The notes under the pieces: generated by a model | The model's database searches: none | Told to the model about the DNA's origin: nothing | Seen by the model: the letters and a program-made list of their open reading frames with translations, nothing else | Made by a program: the position numbers and the translations under genes | Shown: one piece after another, positions 57,643 to 64,000 of the stretch | How positions within the stretch are numbered: position 1 is the stretch's first letter | Layout of the letters: each line of letters begins with the position of its first letter | Source: JAGVSZ01 sp035456405 | GTDB lineage: Bacteria; Pseudomonadota; Gammaproteobacteria; Burkholderiales; SG8-39 | Assembly: GCA_035456405.1 (NCBI GenBank) | Contig: DATIDG010000065.1 | Span: 14,208-78,207, forward strand | DNA length: 64,000 nt | Reading direction: 5' to 3'

Positions 57643-58625
57643 GCGCGCGCCCTCTTCAGCTGCGCGAACGCCCGGTCGAGCAGGCCGAGGATGCCGCCGC
57701 GCGCGAACATGACGATGAGGATCAGCAGGATGCCGATGCCGAGATACCAGTACTCCGGAGTCTGCTTGGCGAGGTAGTCTTTGGCCACGATGTAGACACC
57801 CGGCCCGACAAACGCGCCGTAGATGCGCCGCACCCCGCCGAGCACCAGCATCACGAGGATCTCGCCCGACAGCTCGACGCCGAGGACCGAAAGCCCGGCG
57901 AACTGCGTGGTCTGCGTGAGCAGGGCGCCCGCGGTCCCGGCGAGCGACGTGGAGATGGTGTACGCCGCCAGGCGCCGCCGGTAGACCGGCGCGCCGATCG
58001 CGTGCATGCGCACGTCATTCTCCCGGGTGCCGGCGAGCGCCACGCCGAACGGGGAGTGCACGATGGTGCGCACCAGCCACCAGCAGGCCGCCACGACGAT
58101 GAGGCAGTAGAGGAATGCGGTCTTGCCGAACATGTCGAAGCGGAACATGCCGAGGATCGGCTGGATCGGGACGCTATGCAGGCCGTCGGTGCCGCCGGTC
58201 ACGGTGGTCCACTTGTTCGCGACCTCGAGGAGGATCGAAGTGATGGCGAGCGTGAGCATCAGCAGCGCGAGCCCGTGCGTGCGCAGGATCACCGCGCCCG
58301 TCGCGAGGCCGAGCAGGCCGGCCGCGATCGCCGCCACCGCCAGACCGAGCAGCGGATCGCCGGTCAGCCGGATCGCGAACACCCCGGCGACGTACGCGCC
58401 GAAGCCGAAGTACGCGGAGTGCCCGAGGGTCACGATGCCGCCGTACCCGAGGATGAGATCGAGCGACAGCGCGAAGAGGATCATGATCAGGACATAGCTG
58501 CCGAGCGGCAGGTACGTCGGAGCGAAAAAGTAGATCGCGGCCGCAAGCACCCACGGCGCGAGCTCGATCCAGCGTAGGCGCGCCGCGCCCGCGTACCCGA
58601 TTGCGGCGGCGGTCGTGCCGGTCAT
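57639..58625 (-). CDS. livM: Branched-chain-type ABC transporter permease LivM
   Basis: A 328-residue permease with about nine to ten helices. It contains the LivM block LSLDLILGYGGIVTLGHSAYFGFGAYVAG and the cytoplasmic EAA-like loop VRTIVHSPFGVALAGTRENDVRMHAIG. ATG 58625 overlaps the livH stop (ATGA); the longer open frame upstream is livH in another frame. Confidence 0.92.
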   Translation of the reverse strand: MTGTTAAAIGYAGAARLRWIELAPWVLAAAIYFFAPTYLPLGSYVLIMILFALSLDLILGYGGIVTLGHSAYFGFGAYVAGVFAIRLTGDPLLGLAVAAIAAGLLGLATGAVILRTHGLALLMLTLAITSILLEVANKWTTVTGGTDGLHSVPIQPILGMFRFDMFGKTAFLYCLIVVAACWWLVRTIVHSPFGVALAGTRENDVRMHAIGAPVYRRRLAAYTISTSLAGTAGALLTQTTQFAGLSVLGVELSGEILVMLVLGGVRRIYGAFVGPGVYIVAKDYLAKQTPEYWYLGIGILLILIVMFARGGILGLLDRAFAQLKRARA

Positions 58626-59497
58626 TGCGCGCGCCCCAGCAGGCCCTGTGGCCGCCACAGCAGCAGGACCATCGTCGCGACGAAGATGAAGAACGCGCCG
58701 AACTCCGGCACCCAGTACTTGCAGGCCGTGTCGCCGATACCGATGAACAGCGCGCCGAGGAACGGCCCGCGCAGCGTACCCAGCCCGCCGATCGAGACCA
58801 CGACCAGGAAGTACACCAGCTGCTCGAACGGGTAGGTCGGCGTCATCGCAATGAGATCCGCGCCCAGCGCGCCGCCGAACGCAGCGAGCCCGCTTCCCAG
58901 TGCGAAGGTGAGCGTGAAGAGGACACCCGTGTTGATGCCGACCGACTGCGCCATCGCGCGGTTGTCGACCGCGGCGCGCACCATCGCGCCCCACCGGGTG
59001 CGCTCGACGCCGAACCACAGGATCGCGGTGAGCACCGCACTCACCGCGATCACCACGACGCGGTAGGTCGGGAACGAGCGACCGAAGACCTCGGTCTGGC
59101 CCTTCATGTATTCCGGAAGCGGCGCCGCCAGGGGGAGCGTGCCGTAAGCGAGCCGCGCGACCGCGACCGCCACGAAGATCAGCCCAATCGTGAACAGCAC
59201 CTGCTCGAGCTCGCCGGCCTTGTACAGCCGGGCGTAGAGCACTCGCTCGAGGACCATGCTTCCGAGCGCCACCACGACGCACGCGACGACGAGCGCCGGC
59301 AGCCACGGCAGCCCGAGGCGGTCCATCACGGTGATCATCAGATAGCCCCCGGCCATCGCGAACACGCCGTGGGCGAGGTTCACGAAGCCCATCAGGCCCA
59401 TCGTCACCGACAGGCCCACCGAGATCGCGTACAGGATCATCCCGTACGCGAGCCCGTGGAACCCGATGCTGACGACGCTGGCGAGAAATGCGTCCAC
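58622..59497 (-). CDS. livH: Branched-chain-type ABC transporter permease LivH
   Basis: A 291-residue permease: ILYAISVGLSVTMGLMGFVNLAHGVFAMAGGYL at the N-terminus and RAAVDNRAMAQSVGINTGVLFTLTFALGSGLAAFGGALGADL as the coupling loop region, both typical of LivH. It lies 73 bases after the receptor gene, with a terminator-like hairpin between them. Confidence 0.92.
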   Translation of the reverse strand: MDAFLASVVSIGFHGLAYGMILYAISVGLSVTMGLMGFVNLAHGVFAMAGGYLMITVMDRLGLPWLPALVVACVVVALGSMVLERVLYARLYKAGELEQVLFTIGLIFVAVAVARLAYGTLPLAAPLPEYMKGQTEVFGRSFPTYRVVVIAVSAVLTAILWFGVERTRWGAMVRAAVDNRAMAQSVGINTGVLFTLTFALGSGLAAFGGALGADLIAMTPTYPFEQLVYFLVVVSIGGLGTLRGPFLGALFIGIGDTACKYWVPEFGAFFIFVATMVLLLWRPQGLLGRAQ

Positions 59498-59523
59498 GGC
59501 GGGTAAACGTCGTCCGGATAAAC

Positions 59524-59549
59524 AAAGCCCCCGCTACAGCGGGGGCTTT
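59524..59549 (-). terminator. Strong hairpin between receptor gene and livH (attenuating terminator)
   Basis: An 11-base perfect stem (AAAGCCCCCGC with GCGGGGGCTTT) closes a four-base loop. On the minus strand the stem ends GGGGGCTTTGTTTATCC, so it can act as a partial intrinsic terminator. It would leave more receptor than permease mRNA, the usual stoichiometry in ABC operons. Confidence 0.75.
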
Positions 59550-59570
59550 GCCACCAGCGGACCGGCGCTG

Positions 59571-60767
59571 CTACTTCTGGGTGAACTCCTTCCAGGGATC
59601 CTTCACCATCGGAATCGTCTCGAGCTCGACGTTCTTCATGATGCCGCCGACCCGCTTGGTCTCGCGGACGTACTCGTTCTGCACGATGTCGCGCGTGCGC
59701 GGATCGATCTCGATCGGGCCGCGCGGGCTGTTCGGGTTCTTCCAGCCCCGGAGCAGCAGCATCGTCTTTTCTGGGTCGACCTTGCCGCCCTGCGCGCGCA
59801 CGACGTCGCAGATCGCCTGCATGCCGTCCCACGCGCCGACCGAAATGAAGTTCGGCCAGGCATTGGGGCCGTACTCCTTCTGGTACGCCGCGACGAAGCT
59901 CTTGTTCGCCGGCCGCTCGCCCGCCGCCGAGTAGTGGAACATGGTGAGCACGCCGATGGGCACGTCGCCCATGTTCGGCAGCTCCTCGTCGGTCACGATG
60001 TCCCCAGGCCCGATCAACTTAATGCCTGCCTGGGCGAGGCCAAGTTCGCCGAACCCTTTGATGAGCGCGGTGGCCGACTTGCCCGCCGGGACGAACACGA
60101 AGAGGGCATCCGGCTTCGCGTCCTTCACGCGCTGGAGGAACGGCGCGAAGTCGGAGGTGGGCGGCGGCATGCGGACCGCGCCCACGACTTTGCCGCCGGC
60201 GGCCGTGAACGCGCGCGTGAACGCCTCCTGCGCGTCGTGGCCCGGCCCGAAGTCCGCAACGGCGACGTATGCCGTCTTGAAGCGTTTCGCCGCCCAGGTG
60301 CCCATCGGGTAGCTCGACTGCCACAGGGTGAACGAGGTGCGTGCGATGTACGGCGAGCGCTCAGTGATCATCGCTGTGCCGGCGTTCATGATGACGAACG
60401 GCACCTTCGCCTCGGTTACGAGCGGGGCGATCGACAGCGCGTTCGGCGTCCAGACCACGCCGGTGATCATCTGCACCTTGTCGCGCACGATCAGCTCCTG
60501 CGCGAGGCGCTTCGCGGTTTCCGGGTTGATTCCCGTGTCGTCGCGCTTGAGGATCTCGAGCTTGACGCCCGGCGGGAGCTTGCACTGGTCGAGCTTCATG
60601 AACAGGTTGATCGCCTTCTCGATCTGGTCGCCGTTCGACGCCATCGGTCCCGAGTAGGTATTGATCAACCCGATCCGCACCGTTTGTGCGGACGCCGGGC
60701 TCGCGACTGTCATTGCAGCGCACAACGCGGCAACGACGGTCAGAACTGCGCGTTTTTCGACTCTCAC
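59571..60767 (-). CDS. ABC transporter substrate-binding protein (LivK-like), first gene of the liv operon
   Basis: A 398-residue periplasmic receptor. Signal peptide MRVEKRAVLTVVAALCAAM to about PASAQ, then TVRIGLINTYSGPMASNGDQIEKAINLFM, and second-lobe sequence AYVAVADFGPGHDAQEAFTRAFTAAGGKVVGAVRMP. Upstream (about 60770-60781) GGAGGAGGAA lies just before the ATG. Receptors of this kind in catabolic regions often bind aromatic acids rather than leucine. The ligand is not determined here. Confidence 0.9.
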   Translation of the reverse strand: MRVEKRAVLTVVAALCAAMTVASPASAQTVRIGLINTYSGPMASNGDQIEKAINLFMKLDQCKLPPGVKLEILKRDDTGINPETAKRLAQELIVRDKVQMITGVVWTPNALSIAPLVTEAKVPFVIMNAGTAMITERSPYIARTSFTLWQSSYPMGTWAAKRFKTAYVAVADFGPGHDAQEAFTRAFTAAGGKVVGAVRMPPPTSDFAPFLQRVKDAKPDALFVFVPAGKSATALIKGFGELGLAQAGIKLIGPGDIVTDEELPNMGDVPIGVLTMFHYSAAGERPANKSFVAAYQKEYGPNAWPNFISVGAWDGMQAICDVVRAQGGKVDPEKTMLLLRGWKNPNSPRGPIEIDPRTRDIVQNEYVRETKRVGGIMKNVELETIPMVKDPWKEFTQK

Positions 60768-60884
60768 GGTTCCTCCTCCTCCGGGGGACTAACCAGAGGT
60801 GGACTATAACAAGCGAACGCACGCGCGGGCTAGGAGTGCCCGCGGGCGGAGAAGGGTGGGCGCAATAATAGACGGAGGGCGGCG

Positions 60885-61631
60885 TCAGCCGACCATCGTC
60901 AGGCCGCCGCTCACGCTGAGCACCTGGCCCGTGATGTAGTCCGCATGCGCGCTCGCGAGGAACAGGATCGCGTCGGCCACTTCGGAAGGCTTGCCGAAGC
61001 GCCGCATCGGGATCGCCTTCACGAACGCATCGCGATACTTGTCCGGCACCGCGGACAGCAGCGGCGTGTCCGTCGGCCCGGGACACACGCAGTTCACATT
61101 GACGTTGCTGCGGGCGGCCTCGCGCGCGAGCCCCTTGGTGAAGCCGATGAGCCCCGCCTTCGCGCCGGAGTAGACCGTCTCGCCCAGGCTGCCGACGCGG
61201 CCGGCGTCGCTCGACACGTTGACGATCTTGCCCGCGCGGCGCTCCAGCATCTGCGGGAGCAGGAGCCGCGTGAGCCGCATCGGTCCCACGAAGTTCAGGC
61301 TGATGACCTTGTCCCAGAACGCGTCGTCGGTCTCCAGGAACGGCGTCGTCTTGCCCCAGCCGGCGCCGTTCACCAAGACGTCGACGCGGCCGAAGCGCTC
61401 GAGCACGGCTGCGGCGAACCGCTTGATCGACTCGGGGTCGGTCAGGTCGAGCTCGAAGTAGTCCGCTTTCCCGCTCTTGGCGCGAATTCCGGCGGCGACG
61501 GCTTCGCCCTGCTCGCGCGCGATGTCGCCGATGCACACCATGGCGCCGCCCGCGGCGAACGCCTCGGCCGCGGCCCGGTTGATGCCCGAGGCGCCGCCGG
61601 TGACGACGACGACCTTGTCGGTGAAGTCCAC
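60885..61631 (-). CDS. Short-chain dehydrogenase/reductase (BadH-like)
   Basis: A 248-residue SDR. GTG 61631 is chosen because AGGAGGAG precedes it by three bases and the cofactor motif (VVVTGGASGINRAAAEAF) then lies at its normal place near residue 10. The active site Ser-Tyr-x3-Lys is visible in NVSSDAGRVGSLGETVYSGAKAGLIGFTKGLA, with NVNCVCPGPTDTPLL after it. It resembles hydroxyacyl-CoA dehydrogenases of the BadH kind in alicyclic/benzoate degradation, so a 3-hydroxyacyl-CoA substrate is plausible. It probably heads the liv operon's neighbourhood as its own unit. Confidence 0.87.
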   Translation of the reverse strand: MDFTDKVVVVTGGASGINRAAAEAFAAGGAMVCIGDIAREQGEAVAAGIRAKSGKADYFELDLTDPESIKRFAAAVLERFGRVDVLVNGAGWGKTTPFLETDDAFWDKVISLNFVGPMRLTRLLLPQMLERRAGKIVNVSSDAGRVGSLGETVYSGAKAGLIGFTKGLAREAARSNVNVNCVCPGPTDTPLLSAVPDKYRDAFVKAIPMRRFGKPSEVADAILFLASAHADYITGQVLSVSGGLTMVG

Positions 61632-61744
61632 TGCTCCTCCTTGCGGTTCGAGCCCGCTGCCGTCCTGTGGTCGAGCATCCTCCGGTCGCGCGGCGGATTC
61701 TTTGCCATGGCTCAACTCCGCCGCGATCTGAGGCGGACCGGTCG

Positions 61745-61875
61745 GTGGGACGCAGCCCACTCGGCGTTGCCAGTCAGCGTGGGGACAGGCTCGACTAGCA
61801 GGCCGGGCAACCCCTACGCCAGCAATCCATGCCGAGTGGGATATTGCCCACTACTCGTCCCACCCGGGAAGTGGG
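61745..61875. repeat. Cluster of GTGGG/CCCAC palindromes in the SDR / methyltransferase divergent region
   Basis: GTGGG-ACGCAG-CCCAC (61745-61760) and GTGGG-ATATTG-CCCAC (61836-61851) have the same 5-6-5 layout. A third, turned version CCCAC-N7-GTGGG (61859-61875) abuts the -35 of the plus-strand promoter. CCCACTCGGC (61756-61765) and GCCGAGTGGG (61831-61840) also pair perfectly. This looks like a multi-site operator. I do not recognise the protein that would bind it. Confidence 0.55.
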
Positions 61876-61904
61876 TTGACATCGGGCAGTCATCGGCCTG
61901 AAAT
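61876..61904 (+). promoter_or_regulatory. Promoter of the methyltransferase-like gene
   Basis: TTGACA (61876-61881), 17-base spacer, TGAAAT (61899-61904), predicting a start near 61911 and a 25-base leader to ATG 61936. The -35 touches the GTGGG arm of the third palindrome, so a bound repressor would block it. Confidence 0.55.
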
Positions 61905-61935
61905 CGAGGTCGCTTCGGACGCGGGCGGAGGGGGC

Positions 61936-63315
61936 ATGGAGGCCGAGCGGCTGCTGCGCGAGATCACCGACTACTGCCGCAAGACGGGGGTGGCCGAGTC
62001 GACCTTCGGGCGCCTCGCGGTGAACGACGGCAAGTTCGTGAACCGGCTGCGCGACGGCGGCCGGATCACCACCACGACGTTCGATCGTGTGCGCTCGTTC
62101 ATCGCCGGCGGCGCTGTGGACGCGATGCGTGCGCCCGAGACGCCGGTGCGCAGCGCGCCGCCGGCAGGCGTTCCTGCGCCGGCCGCTGCGCATCAGGACC
62201 GCAACTTCCGCTTCTTCGACAACCGCCAGAAGTACCTGCTCTTCGTGAGCACTTGCTCGGAGAAGGCGGTGGTCGCGCAGCGCGTGAAGATGGAGCTCGC
62301 GAACATCCACCCGCGCCCGCCGGCCGTGCGGATCTTCGATGCGGGCGTCGGCGACGGCACCGTGCTCACACGCGTCATGCGCGCGATGCACAGCCGCTTC
62401 GCAACCATGCCGTTCTACATCGTCGGCAAGGAGATCAGCCTCGAGGACGTCCGGCTCACGCTCGAAAAGATGCCCGACCGCTTCTTCGAGCATCCGGCCA
62501 CCGTCCTGGTGATGACCAACCTCTACTACCGCGAGGCGCCGTGGCTCGTGCCGAGCTCGCTCACCGCCGCCTCCGGCCTCGCGTGGCACGAGCTCGCGCT
62601 CGCCGGGACCACGGGGCACGAGTTCGAGGAGCAAATCACCGCACTGGCGCCGTTCCTCGCGGAACACTGGCGCGCGCACGTGAGTCCGACGAGCGGCAAC
62701 CCGGTCTACGAGCGCCCGGCGGTCCTCGTGATCTACCGGGAGGACCACCGCTTCCTGCTCGACCCGATCATCCCGCGCCGCGGCGGCACCGCCGCCGACT
62801 ACGATCTCGTGATCGCGTCGCAGCCGTACCGCGCGCGCGCGTCGCTCGACTTCAAGGCGTCGCGCGTGATCGCACCGCTCGCGAAAAGCCTCGGCCCGGG
62901 CGGGCGCCTGCTCGCCATCCATTCGCACGGCAACGACCCCGGGCTGGAGATCCTGCAGGGAATGTGGCCCGGCGAGAATCCGTTCCAGCACGACCGTCAC
63001 CAGATGCTCAAGGCGGTGAAGGAAGCGCTCGGCCCGGCCGCGCGCAACCTCAACTTCAACGCCTACGCGGACGCTCGCTCGCTCTTCCGCTTCGACATGC
63101 ACACGCTGCCCACCGAGATCTCCAGCTCTATCGGCACCTCGACGCTCTTCGCGGCCTGGAACGCCGCGATCTACGTGGGCCAGATCGAGGACGCGCGGCT
63201 CGAGGACGCGATCCGGCACAGCCGCTATCTCCAGGTCACGGCCGAGGTGCTGCACCGGCACGGCGGGCTGTGGTTCCAGGACGAGTCCTACGTCATTTCG
63301 CGGCGGCGCGACTGA
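61936..63315 (+). CDS. SAM-dependent methyltransferase-like protein
   Basis: About 459 residues from ATG 61936 after GGCGGAGGGGG; the in-frame TTG at 61876 is the -35 box and is rejected. N-terminal helical segment (RLLREITDYCRKTGVAESTFGRLAVNDGKFVNRLRDGG, resembling a helix-turn-helix), a linker, then a class I methyltransferase core with motif I VRIFDAGVGDGTVLTRVM (about residue 130) and SLGPGGRLLAIHSHGND. The fused DNA-binding-like start is unusual. It precedes a MTHFR-like gene by 13 bases, suggesting a joint role in one-carbon or methyl transfer. Substrate unknown. Confidence 0.7.
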   Translation: MEAERLLREITDYCRKTGVAESTFGRLAVNDGKFVNRLRDGGRITTTTFDRVRSFIAGGAVDAMRAPETPVRSAPPAGVPAPAAAHQDRNFRFFDNRQKYLLFVSTCSEKAVVAQRVKMELANIHPRPPAVRIFDAGVGDGTVLTRVMRAMHSRFATMPFYIVGKEISLEDVRLTLEKMPDRFFEHPATVLVMTNLYYREAPWLVPSSLTAASGLAWHELALAGTTGHEFEEQITALAPFLAEHWRAHVSPTSGNPVYERPAVLVIYREDHRFLLDPIIPRRGGTAADYDLVIASQPYRARASLDFKASRVIAPLAKSLGPGGRLLAIHSHGNDPGLEILQGMWPGENPFQHDRHQMLKAVKEALGPAARNLNFNAYADARSLFRFDMHTLPTEISSSIGTSTLFAAWNAAIYVGQIEDARLEDAIRHSRYLQVTAEVLHRHGGLWFQDESYVISRRRD

Positions 63316-63328
63316 GAGGCGGCAGCCG

Positions 63329-64000
63329 ATGATCGTGACCCCCGACACGGAGTTCGCGCAGCGCGGGCTCGCAGCGGCGATCGCAGCGCTTGCGCGGACG
63401 GCCTCCATCGAGACTTCCGCACGGAACCTCGCCGAGATCGACACTTACGCATCGCTCGTTCCGGCGGGCACCGACGTCTACATTGCCTGGCTCCCCGGCA
63501 TGCCGTACCACCACGTCGCGAGCGTTGCGCGGCGCCTGCGCCAGGTGGACATGAATCCGGTCCCGCACGTCACGCCGCGGCAGTTCGCGAGCCGGGAATC
63601 GGCCGCGGATTTCCTCAAGCGCCTGCGCGACGATGCCCAGGTCACGCGCCTGCTCCTCGTCGCGGGCGACGGCGAGCCGGTCGGGCCGTACGGGTCGAGC
63701 GCGGAATTCATGCAGACCGGGTTGCTCGAGGCCCACGGCATCCGGAGCGTCGGCATCGCGGGCTATCCGGAGGGGCATCCGCGCATTCCCGAGACCTCGC
63801 TCGCGGCGGCGCTCGAGCGCAAGATCGAGGAAGCGGCCCGGCGCGGAATCGAACTGTTCATCGTCACGCAGTTCTGTTTCGACGGCCAGGCGATCCTCGA
63901 CTGGCTCGCGCGGCTGCGCGCGCAGGGCATCGCGCTGCCCGTGCGCGTGGGCGTGGCGGGGCCGGCCCGCGTCCGCGCGCTGCTCGCGTACGGCGTGCGC
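63329..64000 (+). CDS. Methylenetetrahydrofolate reductase-like protein, 3' end outside window
   Basis: The first 224 residues are present from ATG 63329; the frame is open to the last base. TIM-barrel features of the MetF family are seen: HHVASVARRLRQVDMNPVPHVTPRQFASRESAADFLKRL, LLLVAGDGEP, GIAGYPEGHPRIPE and FIVTQFCFDGQAILDWLARL, the last two being folate/FAD-site blocks. The N-terminus lacks the usual long lead (it begins MIVTPDTEFAQRGLAAAI), which is typical of divergent MetF relatives rather than housekeeping enzymes. It appears to be in an operon with the methyltransferase-like gene. Confidence 0.82.
   Translation, partial: MIVTPDTEFAQRGLAAAIAALARTASIETSARNLAEIDTYASLVPAGTDVYIAWLPGMPYHHVASVARRLRQVDMNPVPHVTPRQFASRESAADFLKRLRDDAQVTRLLLVAGDGEPVGPYGSSAEFMQTGLLEAHGIRSVGIAGYPEGHPRIPETSLAAALERKIEEAARRGIELFIVTQFCFDGQAILDWLARLRAQGIALPVRVGVAGPARVRALLAYGVR

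Noticed and set aside
61876..61935. Upstream start (TTG 61876) for the methyltransferase-like gene
   Set aside because: The codon is part of the TTGACA -35 box, and ATG 61936 has a good ribosome site.
1..64000. CRISPR arrays, tRNA or rRNA genes, transposase genes, prophage
   Set aside because: No regularly spaced repeats, cloverleaf-like genes or transposase/integrase motifs were noticed. I could not run a dedicated search.

Overview
This is a 64 kb stretch of GC-rich, densely packed bacterial DNA. The gene content points to a betaproteobacterium with an anaerobic or denitrifying aromatic metabolism, of the Azoarcus/Thauera or Burkholderiales kind. The evidence is a NnrS protein and three further polytopic membrane proteins beside a hemerythrin, a PadBCD-like molybdenum enzyme, PaaK, a tungsten-type aldehyde oxidoreductase, a Bug-type tricarboxylate receptor, TRAP and Liv transporters, and a cysteine-free Crp/Fnr (DNR-like) regulator. 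The genus is inferred. No rRNA, tRNA, CRISPR array, insertion sequence or prophage was seen.

Layout. 1-3.8 kb: the end of an aromatic-ring FAD monooxygenase, a DUF2783 partner and a TRAP transporter. 4.3-7.5 kb: a very large MalT/SARP-type regulator. 7.6-9.0 kb: two small membrane proteins and the Crp/Fnr regulator. 9.2-24.7 kb: a radical SAM/SPASM protein, a nitronate monooxygenase-like enzyme, a damaged aldehyde oxidoreductase fused to a MoaD-like tail, PaaK, a hotdog thioesterase, padBCD, a hemerythrin and an NO/denitrification accessory group. 24.7-29.6 kb: divergent genes for an old-yellow-enzyme/FadH-type reductase, an aryl-acid adenylate/CoA ligase and a salicylyl-CoA/anthraniloyl-CoA hydroxylase-like flavoprotein. 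29.7-50.9 kb: one 21 kb plus-strand run holding a thiolase, a three-subunit Mo hydroxylase, a GntR regulator, HyuA/HyuB, an acyl-CoA dehydrogenase, a two-subunit B12 acyl-CoA mutase, a CaiB CoA-transferase, two solute receptors, fused indolepyruvate oxidoreductase, a deleted acyl-CoA ligase and NnrS. 50.9-53 kb: an Rrf2 regulator with GNAT acetyltransferases. 53.2-55.3 kb: a membrane pseudokinase with a BON domain, and a collapsed paralogue. 55.3-61.6 kb: an enoyl-CoA hydratase, a branched-chain-type ABC transporter and an SDR. 61.9-64 kb: a methyltransferase-like protein and the start of a MTHFR-like protein.

How it works together. Eight FNR/DNR-type boxes (TTGAN-N4-RTCAM) lie in front of transcription units between 8.2 and 29.6 kb. 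At several of them a -10 hexamer sits at class II activator spacing. The Crp/Fnr protein carries the E-x-x-S-R recognition helix that reads such boxes. The simplest reading is a locally encoded anaerobic or nitrogen-oxide regulon for aromatic acyl-CoA oxidation. The 29.7-44.7 kb run looks like a separate, GntR-controlled pathway. In it a mutase with a methylmalonyl-CoA-like substrate pair but a rebuilt active-site loop stands near an isovaleryl-type acyl-CoA dehydrogenase, resembling the ethylmalonyl-CoA mutase / methylsuccinyl-CoA dehydrogenase sequence.

Three genes (aldehyde oxidoreductase, acyl-CoA ligase, kinase-BON paralogue) keep both ends but lack their middles. This needs to be settled as either real decay or assembly collapse.
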